The position numbers were made by a program, and so were the translations under genes. The notes below the pieces were generated by a model that did no database searches, was not told the DNA's origin, and saw only the letters and a program-made list of their open reading frames with translations. Shown piece after piece: positions 9,804-18,686 of a stretch of DNA of 64,000 bases (position 1 is the stretch's first letter; each line of letters starts with the position of its first letter). The stretch is taken from NCBI GenBank assembly GCA_905479915.1, contig CAJQOH010000028.1:62001-126000 (forward strand), in the 5' to 3' direction. Source of the DNA: an uncultured Flavobacteriales bacterium (lineage in GTDB: Bacteria > Bacteroidota > Bacteroidia > Flavobacteriales_E > Vicingaceae).

Positions 9804-9859
9804 AAAAAGATTAAAATAGGCACCAAAATGTCCATTCGATACAATTAAAAAAAACAACT

Positions 9860-10903
9860 ATGGAACTAAAAGGAAGAGGAAGTCAAATTCAAGTAAAAAA
9901 CAGATTCTTTAAAAACGAATACAAAGTAGAACATATAGAAGGTGTAGATATCCCAGACATTCAAAACATCAAAACTCAGTTCATCCCAGAACATCCTAAA
10001 AAAATAGTTAATACAATAAAAGGTTCTACTGTTCCATTTATGTACTCCATGAATCCTTACCAAGGTTGCGAACATGGATGTGTATATTGCTATGCTCGTG
10101 AAAGTCATCAATATTGGGGATATGGAGCTGGACTAGATTTTGAAAGAAAAATAATATATAAACCTGAAGCTCCAGAATTATTAGAGAAACAATTCAATGC
10201 TAAAAACTGGAAGGTAAGCCCCATTATGTTATCTGGCAATACGGATTGCTACCAACCTATTGAACGTAAATTAAAAATTACAAGAAGACTATTAGAGGTT
10301 TGCTTAAAATACAAACACCCTGTTAGTATCCTTACCAAAAACGCAGTTATTCAAAGAGATATAGATATACTAACTCAACTTGCTGAACAAAACTTAGTGC
10401 GTGTAGGTTTAAGCATTACATCGCTAGACAATAAACTAAGAAATGCGTTAGAACCAAGAACTGCTTCCATAAAAAAGAAACTAGAAACGTTAGAACTCTT
10501 ATCAAAAAACAACATTCCAACAATGGTTATGGCAGCCCCAATTATCCCTGGTCTAAACAGCCACGAAATACCGAACATCGTAAAAACAGTTGCCGAACTT
10601 GGTGCCCTAAGTGTAGGTTACACTACAGTTCGTTTAAATGGTGAAATAGCTGAAATTTTTGAGCATTGGATCAAGGAAGCCTATCCTAATAAAGCCAACA
10701 AAGTACTCAATCAAATACGAGAAATAAATAATGGCAATTTATACAGCAAAGGAAAAAACAGAATGAAAACACATGGCGAAACAGCCGTAATGATTAAAAA
10801 CATGTTTAAAGTAGCTCGCAACAAACACCTAAAAGGGAGAGAAATTCCTAAATACAATTTAAACGCTTTTTTAAGGCCCAGTAGTCAATTGAGATTGTTT
10901 TAG
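9860..10903 (+). CDS. PA0069-family radical SAM protein (SplB-like)
   Basis: 347 residues. The radical SAM cluster motif is GCEHGCVYCYARESH (Cys spaced CxxxCxxC) near residues 70-84, followed by SGNTDCYQPIERKLKITRRLLE and SVGYTTVRLNGEI, both typical of the PA0069 group related to spore photoproduct lyase (SplB). The family is often found with DNA-damage genes but its substrate is not established. Its C-terminus is RPSSQLRLF, a canonical-looking sliding-clamp-binding peptide. It diverges from a LexA-like repressor, which supports a damage-related role. Its stop codon overlaps the 3' end of convergent aroK by 4 nt. Confidence 0.88.
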   Translation: MELKGRGSQIQVKNRFFKNEYKVEHIEGVDIPDIQNIKTQFIPEHPKKIVNTIKGSTVPFMYSMNPYQGCEHGCVYCYARESHQYWGYGAGLDFERKIIYKPEAPELLEKQFNAKNWKVSPIMLSGNTDCYQPIERKLKITRRLLEVCLKYKHPVSILTKNAVIQRDIDILTQLAEQNLVRVGLSITSLDNKLRNALEPRTASIKKKLETLELLSKNNIPTMVMAAPIIPGLNSHEIPNIVKTVAELGALSVGYTTVRLNGEIAEIFEHWIKEAYPNKANKVLNQIREINNGNLYSKGKNRMKTHGETAVMIKNMFKVARNKHLKGREIPKYNLNAFLRPSSQLRLF

Positions 10904-11409
10904 AGAAGAACCATCAAATCTTCTACTTTCACATTATTCTTTTCAACGGTAAATTGAGCTTGATTATAGAATGGCTCACGTTCTACCAGCTTATCGGATA
11001 TAAAGTTTTTCACTTGCTCTTCATCAAGATCTTTAATTAAAGGTCGTTCTGCCTTAGCCCCACTTAAACGTGAAGCTAAAATACCAGTGTTGTATTTTAA
11101 ATAAATAGAGGTTCCTGAGCCATTAATCAAATCCATATTTCTTTGATTACAAGGAGTTCCTCCTCCTAAAGACAATACAAAACTCTTATTGTTTTCAATT
11201 ATTTTCTGAAGTGTTTTAGATTCAAGGTCACGAAAATAAGCTTCACCGTATTGCTCAAATATTTGATTAACACTTAAGTCTTCTGAATTTTCAATTTCCT
11301 TATCCAAATCAAAAAAGGATTGCTCTAGTTTTTTAGCCAACCTTTTACCTAAAGTGGTCTTACCACTCCCCATAAAACCAATTAAGAATATTTTATCACT
11401 ACTAGCCAT
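10900..11409 (-). CDS. aroK: Shikimate kinase
   Basis: 169 residues, standard length. It phosphorylates shikimate at O3 with ATP in the aromatic amino acid pathway. Seen: P-loop GFMGSGKTT at residues 11-19, the shikimate-binding D34 region FFDLDKEIE, the FRDLE arginine motif, LSLGGGTPCN, and the lid region around AERPLI. Monocistronic: both neighbours are on the opposite strand, one convergent and overlapping by 4 nt, the other divergent. Confidence 0.93.
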   Translation of the reverse strand: MASSDKIFLIGFMGSGKTTLGKRLAKKLEQSFFDLDKEIENSEDLSVNQIFEQYGEAYFRDLESKTLQKIIENNKSFVLSLGGGTPCNQRNMDLINGSGTSIYLKYNTGILASRLSGAKAERPLIKDLDEEQVKNFISDKLVEREPFYNQAQFTVEKNNVKVEDLMVLL

Positions 11410-11522
11410 AACAGATCCTCAAAAATAGTTAATAAAGCACTACAACATAATACAGGCGACAAAACTTACTTTTCAACAAAAGTAGCTTCTCTGGTAATAA
11501 AATAAATAATTAGTTTTATAGA

Positions 11523-12008
11523 ATGAGAACTATCATACTCTTCTTAACCCTATCATTCATCACATTGAATTCTAATGCTCAGGTTAAAGTATATGAAACC
11601 TTTAATGAATTTGAACAAGAATTCTTACTCCCAAAAAATAATGACACCACTTATATTGTCAACTTTTGGGCGACATGGTGCATACCTTGTGTAAAAGAGC
11701 TTCCCTATTTTGAAGAATTGAATACTAAATATGCTGATAAAAACGTAAAGGTCTGTTTGGTTAGTTTAGATTTTCCAGAAAGTGTACAGTCTCGTTTAAT
11801 TCCATTCATTACTAAAAAGAACATCAAAAGCAAGATTGTTTTATTAGCAGATAGTAAAACCAACAAATGGATAGATAAAGTTGATCCTGCATGGTCCGGA
11901 GCAATTCCAATAACGCTCTTCCTAAAAGGGAAAGAAAAACACTTCTACGAAAAAAATTACCATACCACAAAAGAACTAGAAACAGATTTACTCAAACTTA
12001 AAAATTAA
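11523..12008 (+). CDS. Exported thioredoxin-fold protein, TlpA/ResA-like
   Basis: 161 residues with a signal peptide (about residues 1-19, ending NSNAQ) and a TlpA-type domain. The redox motif is FWATWCIPCVKELPYF with C53 and C56. The cis-Pro region appears as SGAIPITLFL. Probably a periplasmic thiol reductase or oxidoreductase. It is followed after 4 nt by a second exported thioredoxin-fold gene, so the two are very likely one operon. The partner proteins are unknown. Confidence 0.87.
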   Translation: MRTIILFLTLSFITLNSNAQVKVYETFNEFEQEFLLPKNNDTTYIVNFWATWCIPCVKELPYFEELNTKYADKNVKVCLVSLDFPESVQSRLIPFITKKNIKSKIVLLADSKTNKWIDKVDPAWSGAIPITLFLKGKEKHFYEKNYHTTKELETDLLKLKN

Positions 12009-12012
12009 TACA

Positions 12013-12606
12013 ATGAAAAATTTAATTACAATCATTATTCTAACAATTGCCATTTCAACGAACATTAATGCTCAAAATGGTTACAAAATTGGTGATACAG
12101 CTACAGACTTCAATCTAAAAGGTACTGATGGTAAAAATCACTCCATGGCAGAAATTGAAAATGCCAAAGGATACATCATAATATTTACTTGTAACCACTG
12201 CCCTTTTTCTAAAATGTATGAGGATAGAATTATAGCACTACAAACAAAGTATAAAGAAAGAGGCTATCCAGTTATTGCCATAAATCCAAACGACCCTAAA
12301 GCTAATGCTGATGATAGTTTTGATAAGATGGTTATTAGAGCAAAAGAAAAAAGTTTTAATTTCTGGTACCTATTTGATGATGGACAAAAAATATTCCCTC
12401 AATATGGAGCAACAAAAACACCTCATGTATTCTTATTGGACAAAGAGAAAGTGGTTAAATATATTGGTGCTATTGATGATAACGCAAGAGATGCTAAAGC
12501 TATAGACGAAAAGTTTTTAGAAAATGCTATCGAAGCGCTTGATGCTGGAAAGAAAATAAACCCAGAAACTACAAAAGCTATTGGGTGTAGTATTAAATCT
12601 CTATAG
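12013..12606 (+). CDS. Exported peroxiredoxin/thioredoxin-like protein
   Basis: 197 residues with signal peptide MKNLITIIILTIAISTNINA. The AhpC/TSA-like domain begins KIGDTATDFNLKGTDGK and has the redox motif FTCNHCPFSKMYEDRI (C60 and C63), a CxxC-type centre seen in a widespread thioredoxin-family group sometimes annotated as redoxin. TPHVFLLDKE supplies the cis-Pro loop. Probably acts with the upstream TlpA-like protein in the cell envelope. A C-terminal IGCSIKSL contains the additional Cys typical of this group. Confidence 0.83.
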   Translation: MKNLITIIILTIAISTNINAQNGYKIGDTATDFNLKGTDGKNHSMAEIENAKGYIIIFTCNHCPFSKMYEDRIIALQTKYKERGYPVIAINPNDPKANADDSFDKMVIRAKEKSFNFWYLFDDGQKIFPQYGATKTPHVFLLDKEKVVKYIGAIDDNARDAKAIDEKFLENAIEALDAGKKINPETTKAIGCSIKSL

Positions 12607-12676
12607 GCAACACCTCTTACTATAAATGAATTTGCTCAGTTGTTTTTAATACATTCGCATCTTTAAATTTAAAGAT

Positions 12677-14308
12677 ATGATTTCAGTTGATGCAATTAGT
12701 GTAGAGTTTGGCGGAACAAGCCTATTTAGTGATGTTAATTTTGCAATTAACGAAACCGATAAAATTGCCCTAATGGGTAAAAACGGTGCAGGAAAATCTA
12801 CTATGATGAAAATTATAGCTGGAGAAACAAAAGCAACCAAAGGCCACATTAGAGGAACCAAAGAAGCAAAAATTGCCTACCTACCTCAACATCTTTTAAC
12901 AGAAGATGATTGCACTGTTTTTGAAGAAACTGCCAAAGCTTTTGCAGAAGTTTCTGAAATGAAAAATGAAATTGATGCCTTAAATAAAGAATTGGAAACT
13001 CGAACTGATTATGAGTCTGAGGAATACATGAAAATTATTGAACGTGTTACTGAACTTGGAGACAAATACTATTCTATAGAAGAAATAAATTACGATTCTG
13101 AAGTTGAGAAAGCTTTACAAGGGCTCGGTTTTAAAAGAGAAGATTTTACACGACAAACTAAAGAGTTTAGTGGTGGTTGGAGAATGAGAATTGAACTCGC
13201 AAAAATCTTATTACAGAAACCAGATCTAATTTTATTGGATGAACCAACCAATCATATTGATATCGAATCGGTTATTTGGCTTGAAGATTTTTTAGTAAAC
13301 AAAGCTAAAGCGGTGATTGTAATTTCTCACGACAAGGCCTTTATTGACAACATCACCAACAGGACCATAGAGATAACTATGGGGAAAATATACGACTACA
13401 AAGCAAATTACACCCATTACTTACAGCTAAGAACTGAAAGAATGGAACACCAATTGAAAGCCTATAAAGAACAACAAAAAATCATTGCAGACAACCAAGC
13501 ATTTATTGACCGTTTTAAAGGAACTTATTCTAAAACCAATCAAGTTGCATCGCGTGAACGAATGCTGGAAAAATTACCTGTAATTGAAATTGATGAAGTA
13601 GATACTTCTGCTCTAAGACTCTCTTTCCCTCCTTCTTCTAGATCTGGAGATTATCCTGTAACAGCAAAAGATTTGTGTAAAAGCTATGATGATCATATCG
13701 TTTTTAAAGATGCCAACATGAGTATTGAACGTGGAGAAAAGGTTGCTTTTGTTGGAAGAAATGGTGAAGGAAAATCTACCATGATTAAAGCCATAATGGG
13801 AGAAATAGATTTTGAAGGAGAGTGTGCTCTAGGACACAATGCCAAAGTTGGGTATTTTGCTCAAAACCAGGCAGCACTTTTAGATCCTGAATTAACAGTA
13901 TTCCAAACAGTTGACAATGCTGCTGAAGGAGATATCAGAACACAAATAAAAAACATTCTAGGGCGTTTCATGTTTAGTGGAGACAATATGGATAAGAAGG
14001 TAGGTTTACTTTCTGGAGGGGAAAAGACACGTTTAGCAATGGTAAAACTATTATTAGAACCTGTAAACGTTCTAATCTTAGATGAGCCTACCAATCACCT
14101 AGACATTAAATCTAAAGATATCTTAAAAGGTGCTTTACAAGATTTTGACGGTACATTAATACTGGTATCTCACGATAGAGATTTTTTACAAGGATTGGCC
14201 AACAAAGTATTTGAATTTAAAGATCAGCGCGTAATTGAGCATTTTGAAACAATAGATGCCTTTTTAGAAAGAAACAGAATTGCTAGCTTAAAAGAAATTG
14301 ATCTTTAG
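12677..14308 (+). CDS. ABC-F family ATPase (ribosome-associated type)
   Basis: 543 residues with two ABC ATPase domains and no membrane part. First Walker A GKNGAGKST near residues 35-43, signature EFSGGWRMRIELA, Walker B LILLDEPTNHID; then the inter-domain linker (roughly residues 235-310, helical, charged, YKEQQKIIADNQAFIDRFKG); second Walker A GRNGEGKST near residue 362, signature LLSGGEKTRLAM and LILDEPTNHLD. This is the ABC-F arrangement of translation factors such as Uup, EttA and YbiT. The particular subfamily is not resolved; it most resembles YbiT-like housekeeping members. Its 3' end is close to the GreA-like gene. Confidence 0.9.
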   Translation: MISVDAISVEFGGTSLFSDVNFAINETDKIALMGKNGAGKSTMMKIIAGETKATKGHIRGTKEAKIAYLPQHLLTEDDCTVFEETAKAFAEVSEMKNEIDALNKELETRTDYESEEYMKIIERVTELGDKYYSIEEINYDSEVEKALQGLGFKREDFTRQTKEFSGGWRMRIELAKILLQKPDLILLDEPTNHIDIESVIWLEDFLVNKAKAVIVISHDKAFIDNITNRTIEITMGKIYDYKANYTHYLQLRTERMEHQLKAYKEQQKIIADNQAFIDRFKGTYSKTNQVASRERMLEKLPVIEIDEVDTSALRLSFPPSSRSGDYPVTAKDLCKSYDDHIVFKDANMSIERGEKVAFVGRNGEGKSTMIKAIMGEIDFEGECALGHNAKVGYFAQNQAALLDPELTVFQTVDNAAEGDIRTQIKNILGRFMFSGDNMDKKVGLLSGGEKTRLAMVKLLLEPVNVLILDEPTNHLDIKSKDILKGALQDFDGTLILVSHDRDFLQGLANKVFEFKDQRVIEHFETIDAFLERNRIASLKEIDL

Positions 14309-14315
14309 TAACGAC

Positions 14316-14777
14316 ATGACTGAATTATCAAAAATAAAAAGCCAACTTCATTTAAAATGCTTGGAAATTGCTACTTCTAAAGTGAGCGATTTAAAAAAGA
14401 TAATCAACATCACTCAAGAAGCTGCAAACAACGAAACCAAAAGTAGCGCAGGAGATAAGCACGAAACTGGAAGAGCAATGGCTCAACTAGAAACTGAAAA
14501 ACTCTCCAAGCAACTTTCTGAAGCCTTAAAAATTGAACAGGTATTGACTCAAATCAATCCTAATTCAGAACACAAAAAAATTGGATTAGGCAGCTTAATT
14601 ACAACCAACAATGGCACCTTCTACCTTTCTGCTAGCTTAGGAAAAGTAGAAATAGACAAATCTGTATTCTACATTATTTCTCCTGCATCTCCTATTGGAA
14701 AATTATTACTCACAAAAAAAGAGAAGGAATCCTTCTCTTTTAATGGTAAAAATTATGTTATCGAAACTATAGTATAA
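14316..14777 (+). CDS. GreA/GreB C-terminal-domain-like protein (often mislabelled 3-oxoacyl-ACP synthase)
   Basis: About 153 residues from the ATG at 14316; a longer reading from a TTG at 14298 would overlap the ABC-F gene and is less likely. The N-terminal half is helical and carries ANNETKSSAGDKHETGRAMAQLETE, and the C-terminal half ends in ISPASPIGKLLLTKKE-SFSFNGKNY, which resembles the FKBP-like C-terminal domain of transcript-cleavage factors GreA/GreB. This family is common in Bacteroidota and is often annotated as 3-oxoacyl-ACP synthase without support. A role at RNA polymerase is plausible but unproven. Its last codons contain the apparent terminator of the convergent yebC gene. Confidence 0.75.
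   Translation: MTELSKIKSQLHLKCLEIATSKVSDLKKIINITQEAANNETKSSAGDKHETGRAMAQLETEKLSKQLSEALKIEQVLTQINPNSEHKKIGLGSLITTNNGTFYLSASLGKVEIDKSVFYIISPASPIGKLLLTKKEKESFSFNGKNYVIETIV
14714..14741 (-). terminator. Intrinsic terminator of yebC, inside the convergent gene
   Basis: The 11-bp perfect stem (AAAAGAGAAGG at 14717-14727 with CCTTCTCTTTT at 14731-14741) and 3-nt loop are followed on the minus strand by seven T (14720-14714). It lies 38 nt past the yebC stop but within the last codons of the plus-strand GreA-like gene. Confidence 0.7.
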
Positions 14778-14779
14778 GT

Positions 14780-15496
14780 CTATTCGCTTTCATCCATACT
14801 GTGATACACATTTTGCGTATCCTCATCTTCTTCTAACATTTCCAGCAACTTATCCACTTCTTCTTTCTGCTCGGCAGTCAACTTAGTTAACACTTGTGGT
14901 ATACGTTCAAAACCTGAAGATATGATCTCTTTCTCGTTGTCTTCAAAATACTTTTGAATTGATCCAAAGCTTTCAAAAGGAGCATAAACTATGATTCCAT
15001 CTTCATCAACAAAAACTTCTTCTGCTCCATAATCAATCAATTCTAGTTCTAACTCTTCTGGATCTGTTCCATCATTTGCAATTCTAAAATTACAAGTTCG
15101 GTCAAACATAAACTCTACAGAACCTGCAGTGCCCAATGCCCCATTACGCTTACTAAAACAATGCCTAACATTTGCAACTGTTCTATTGTTATTATCTGTA
15201 GCACATTCTACCAATACAGCAATTCCGTGAGGTGCTCTACCTTCAAAGATCACCTCTTTATAATTACTTGTATCCTTATCTTTTGCTTTTTTTATTGCTC
15301 TATCAACATTCTCTTTAGGCATGTTCGCTGCCTTTGCATTTTGCATTACAGCTCTTAATCGAGAATTACTTTCAGGATCTGGACCACCGTCTTTTATCGC
15401 CATTACGATATCCTTACCGATTCTAGAAAACGTTTTGGCCATTTTGCCCCAACGCTTCATTTTTCTAGCTTTCCTAAATTCAAATGCTCTTCCCAT
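14780..15496 (-). CDS. yebC: YebC/PmpR/TACO1-family regulator
   Basis: 238 residues, standard length. It begins MGRAFEFRKARKMKRWGKMAKTFSRIGKDI, continues with MQNAKAANMPKENVDRAIKKAKDK and has the VECATDNNNRTVANVRHCFSKRNG core, all diagnostic of the family. Members have been described as DNA-binding regulators and as translation factors relieving ribosome stalling; which applies here is unknown. Lies 7 nt downstream of ribBA and is probably cotranscribed with it. Confidence 0.92.
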   Translation of the reverse strand: MGRAFEFRKARKMKRWGKMAKTFSRIGKDIVMAIKDGGPDPESNSRLRAVMQNAKAANMPKENVDRAIKKAKDKDTSNYKEVIFEGRAPHGIAVLVECATDNNNRTVANVRHCFSKRNGALGTAGSVEFMFDRTCNFRIANDGTDPEELELELIDYGAEEVFVDEDGIIVYAPFESFGSIQKYFEDNEKEIISSGFERIPQVLTKLTAEQKEEVDKLLEMLEEDEDTQNVYHSMDESE

Positions 15497-15503
15497 GTTT
15501 GTC

Positions 15504-16715
15504 TTATTTCATTTTAAGCGAATGTCCCATCTTATCTCGCTTAGTTTCTAAATATAATTTATTATGTTCGTTTGATTCTATTTCGATAGCTACATTATCA
15601 ACTATTTCTAAACCATAACTTATAAGTCCTGTTCTCTTAGTAGGGTTGTTACTCATTAATCGAATTTTAGAAACTCCTAAATCTCTTAATATTTGTGCTC
15701 CAACACCATAATCTCTCTGATCAGCTTTAAAGCCTAACTCTTCATTCGCCTGAACAGTATCTCTACCCTCTTCTTGTAATTTATAAGCTTTCAATTTATT
15801 AATTAAACCGATACCTCTTCCTTCTTGATTCATGTAAACAATCACACCTTTTCCTTCTTTCTCTATCATCTCCATAGCTTTTGTAAGCTGAGGACCACAA
15901 TCACATCTACAAGAACCAAAAATATCACCCGTCATACAAGATGAGTGTACACGAACCATTATAGGCTCATCTTTTTCCCAAGAACCTTTAACCAAAGCCA
16001 AGTGATCCATTTCATTAGTAGTTTGTTGATAAGCTACCAAATCAAAATTACCAACCTCAGTAGGCATTTTAACACTCACCTCTCTTTTAATTAATGTTTC
16101 ATGAGTTAATCGGTAAGCAATTAAATCTTTAATAGAGACAATCTTTAGATCGAATTTATCTGCAATTTTTAACAACTCTGGTAAACGAGCCATCGTACCA
16201 TCTTCGTTCATTATTTCTACAATAACTCCTGCAGGCTCAAAACCAGCTAAACGAGCTAAATCTATTGCTGCCTCTGTATGACCTGCTCTGCGCAACACGC
16301 CTCCTCTCTTAGCTTTTAAAGGAAAAATATGACCTGGTTTTCCTAATTCTTCATTTCTAATTTCAGGATCAATCAATGCCAAAACCGTTTTTGCTCTATC
16401 ACTTGCAGAAATTCCAGTAGTACAACCGTGTCCAATTAAATCAACAGAAACTGTAAATGGAGTTTCGTACGCTGCATTATTAGACTGAACCATTAAGTCC
16501 AACCCAAGGTCTTCACACAAATCCTCTACTAAAGGAGCACAAATCAATCCCCTACCATGAGTTGCCATAAAGTTAATCATCTCAGGAGTCACTGACCTTG
16601 CTGCAGCAAGAAAATCACCCTCATTCTCTCTATCCTCATCATCCACAACAATAATTACCTTCCCTGCTTTGATATCCTCTATCGCTTCCTCTATTTTATT
16701 TAACTTTGCCTCCAT
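15504..16715 (-). CDS. ribBA: Bifunctional 3,4-DHBP synthase / GTP cyclohydrolase II
   Basis: 403 residues. Residues 1-200 are the RibB domain, which makes 3,4-dihydroxy-2-butanone 4-phosphate from ribulose 5-phosphate ([35 protein letters not shown]). Residues 205-403 are the RibA GTP cyclohydrolase II domain with zinc ligands in [17 protein letters not shown] and the catalytic [10 protein letters not shown]. Both start riboflavin synthesis. No FMN riboswitch is seen: only 41 nt separate its start from the divergent ruvX start. Other rib genes are not in the window. Confidence 0.95.
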   Translation of the reverse strand: MEAKLNKIEEAIEDIKAGKVIIVVDDEDRENEGDFLAAARSVTPEMINFMATHGRGLICAPLVEDLCEDLGLDLMVQSNNAAYETPFTVSVDLIGHGCTTGISASDRAKTVLALIDPEIRNEELGKPGHIFPLKAKRGGVLRRAGHTEAAIDLARLAGFEPAGVIVEIMNEDGTMARLPELLKIADKFDLKIVSIKDLIAYRLTHETLIKREVSVKMPTEVGNFDLVAYQQTTNEMDHLALVKGSWEKDEPIMVRVHSSCMTGDIFGSCRCDCGPQLTKAMEMIEKEGKGVIVYMNQEGRGIGLINKLKAYKLQEEGRDTVQANEELGFKADQRDYGVGAQILRDLGVSKIRLMSNNPTKRTGLISYGLEIVDNVAIEIESNEHNKLYLETKRDKMGHSLKMK

Positions 16716-16756
16716 TACTAAGATATTTTAATACAAAATTAATCATTAGAAAAACA

Positions 16757-17176
16757 ATGGCAAGAGTTATAGCAATAGATTATGGGAGCAAAAGAGTTGG
16801 CATTGCTGTTACTGATGAATTACAAATAATTGCAAGCGGCTTAACAACCGTTCATTCTACAGAAATAATCCCCTTTTTAGAAGATTATTTTAACAAACAT
16901 GAGGTAGAATGTATTGTTGTGGGTGAGGCTAAAGACTTACAAAACAATCCTGCAGAATCTGCTAAGGTTATTGAACCTTTTGTTAAACATCTGAGTAGAA
17001 AATTTAAAGACAAAAAAATTGCACGCGTTGACGAACGTTTTACCTCCAAAATGGCTTTTCAAACAATGATAGATAGTGGCTTAAAAAAGAAAGCCCGACA
17101 AAACAAAGCTCTAGTTGATGAAATTAGTGCAACTATAATTTTACAGAGCTATATGGATCAGAATAGTAGATCCTAA
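16757..17176 (+). CDS. ruvX: RuvX/YqgF family (pre-16S rRNA nuclease / Holliday-junction resolvase-like)
   Basis: 139 residues from the ATG at 16757 (MARVIAIDYGSKRVGIAVTD); an upstream in-frame ATG at 16706 would add 17 atypical residues and overlap ribBA, so it was rejected. RNase-H-like fold with the first catalytic Asp in IAIDYGSKRVG, the second acidic motif in VVGEAKD, RVDERFTS, and the final Asp in VDEISATIILQSYM. In E. coli this protein processes 16S rRNA 5' ends. Diverges from ribBA and is followed after 12 nt by a hotdog-fold gene. Confidence 0.9.
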   Translation: MARVIAIDYGSKRVGIAVTDELQIIASGLTTVHSTEIIPFLEDYFNKHEVECIVVGEAKDLQNNPAESAKVIEPFVKHLSRKFKDKKIARVDERFTSKMAFQTMIDSGLKKKARQNKALVDEISATIILQSYMDQNSRS

Positions 17177-17188
17177 ATATTCTCGTAC

Positions 17189-17629
17189 ATGAAAACATAT
17201 TTTCTAAAAGCTTTACTCAACTATTGGCCACCATTTTTAGGTACTGGAATTTGGGTAAAAAAGATTTCCAATGACTACCACTACATAAGAGTAGAAATGA
17301 AAATGAGGTTTTGGAATAAAAACTATGTAGGCACTCATTTTGGAGGATCTCTCTATGCTATGGTTGATCCTTTTTACATGCTAATGCTACTAAAAATATT
17401 AGGTAAAAATTATATTGTATGGGATAAATCTGCCAACATAAATTTTATAAAACCAGGAAAGGGAAATGTTTATGCTGAATTTCTATTTAGTGAAAAGCAA
17501 GTTGAAGAAATAAAAACAATCACCGACAAACAACACAAATACGAACCTACCTACAAGGTATTCATAAAAGATTCTAATGGTAGTACTGTTGCTGAAGTTG
17601 ATAAAACCCTATACATTAGAAAGAAATAA
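17189..17629 (+). CDS. DUF4442 hotdog-fold thioesterase-like protein
   Basis: 146 residues. The central stretch RFWNKNYVGTHFGGSLYAMVDPFYMLML matches the hotdog helix region of the DUF4442/PaaI-like group, including the NxxGTxFGG turn. WDKSANINFIKPG forms the next strand. A thioesterase or acyl-binding role is inferred from the fold only. Follows ruvX after 12 nt and is probably cotranscribed with it. Confidence 0.8.
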   Translation: MKTYFLKALLNYWPPFLGTGIWVKKISNDYHYIRVEMKMRFWNKNYVGTHFGGSLYAMVDPFYMLMLLKILGKNYIVWDKSANINFIKPGKGNVYAEFLFSEKQVEEIKTITDKQHKYEPTYKVFIKDSNGSTVAEVDKTLYIRKK

Positions 17630-17633
17630 GGCC

Positions 17634-18278
17634 TTAAGCATACTGCTTTTTAATTTTTTTAAACTCCTTCATATATAGTTCTACTGCAATAAACAAAAGC
17701 ATTAAAACTATTGCTGATAAGCTACTTGAAACAATTGGACTTGAGTGTTCGTTAAAAGATTCCATTCTCAACATTGGTTGCATCCCAAAGTTAACCGCAA
17801 CTATAAAGACCCAATGATACTTTGTTAAACGCAAATACCTTCCTCTACCCAGTAATTTAATTTTAAAATAGAAAAGTAATCCTGCCAAAACAATTGAAGA
17901 AATTATATATAAATAGCCCACATACTCTATCAAATCTAGCTTCGCCAACCTATAACAACAAAAGAACAAACAGAATGTAAAAAGTATTTTTGGGAAAGAA
18001 AAAAAGCCAATCAATCCATTCTTAAAACTTACCCAAGATTGCTTTTCTAAATTTTTAACTTGTTGTTCCTCAATTTTCATAAAGTAAAAACGATCATACC
18101 TTAAAAAAACTTTCTCAACCGCTTCAGAAAAACTCACCTTATTTGATGTCATCACCTCTTCTACCTCCAAAGAAATATGATCCGTCATTTCTGCATTTAC
18201 ATCAGCATAACTAACTCCTCTACCCTTTATAAACTTAGATATTTGATTTACTTCACTTTTATTTAAAACCACTTTCAT
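17634..18278 (-). CDS. Membrane protein paired with a PadR regulator
   Basis: 214 residues. The first about 85 are soluble and helical (NKSEVNQISKFIKGRGVSYADVNAEMTDHI), followed by four or five hydrophobic segments between residue 90 and 205 and a basic C-terminal tail. It starts next to the end of the PadR gene (the coding regions abut), an arrangement known for PadR-DUF1700-type pairs in which the membrane protein modulates the regulator's targets. I do not recognise a precise family. Confidence 0.6.
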   Translation of the reverse strand: MKVVLNKSEVNQISKFIKGRGVSYADVNAEMTDHISLEVEEVMTSNKVSFSEAVEKVFLRYDRFYFMKIEEQQVKNLEKQSWVSFKNGLIGFFSFPKILFTFCLFFCCYRLAKLDLIEYVGYLYIISSIVLAGLLFYFKIKLLGRGRYLRLTKYHWVFIVAVNFGMQPMLRMESFNEHSSPIVSSSLSAIVLMLLFIAVELYMKEFKKIKKQYA

Positions 18279-18279
18279 C

Positions 18280-18609
18280 TTATGCTATTTTAGGATTAAG
18301 AAAACCGGATAGATTCTGAATAAACTCCTTTAATTCTTCAATTTTTAATACAGCCTCTTTCTCTCCTTTTTCAGATAATTTATAATACTTACGCGTTCTA
18401 CCATCAACAATTTCAAACTCCACCTCTAAAACCTCTTCCCCCTCTAATTTATGTAAGATCGTATAAAGTGCTCCTTCAGTAATTGTAAATCCACCATTGG
18501 TTTGCTCTTTCGTTTTCTTGGTAATTTCATAACCATACATCCTCCCATTTTCATGCAATAGCTTCAATACTATATTAGTAAGTGTTCCTTTATAAAGTTT
18601 ATTTGACAT
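18280..18609 (-). CDS. PadR-family transcriptional regulator
   Basis: 109 residues, the size of the short PadR class. Winged-helix features: KGTLTNIVLKLLHENGRMYGYEITKK, then TEGALYTILHKLEGEEVLE (recognition helix and wing) and RKYYKLSEKGEKE. It is the first gene of a two-gene unit with a membrane protein, divergent from a lipoprotein phosphodiesterase gene. Its own promoter region (18610-18686) holds an AT-rich near-palindrome (TATATACATAATTTTTTATGTATATA), a plausible autoregulatory operator of PadR type. Confidence 0.88.
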   Translation of the reverse strand: MSNKLYKGTLTNIVLKLLHENGRMYGYEITKKTKEQTNGGFTITEGALYTILHKLEGEEVLEVEFEIVDGRTRKYYKLSEKGEKEAVLKIEELKEFIQNLSGFLNPKIA

Positions 18610-18612
18610 GGT

Positions 18613-18645
18613 GTAAATATATACATAATTTTTTATGTATATATT
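18613..18645. promoter_or_regulatory. AT-rich palindrome upstream of padR
   Basis: TATATACATAA and TTATGTATATA flank a short TTTT centre, an almost perfect dyad just upstream of the PadR start and in the gap to the divergent phosphodiesterase gene. PadR proteins commonly bind such ATGT/ACAT dyads, so an operator role is inferred. Confidence 0.5.
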
Positions 18646-18686
18646 ATTTTAGGTATTGTTTATTTCATAATTACTAAATTTGGTTG

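Noticed and set aside
16706-16756. N-terminal extension of RuvX
   Set aside because: The extra 17 residues overlap ribBA and precede the conserved start of the family.
15600-16800. FMN riboswitch upstream of ribBA
   Set aside because: Only 41 nt separate the divergent starts; no RFN-element sequence is visible.
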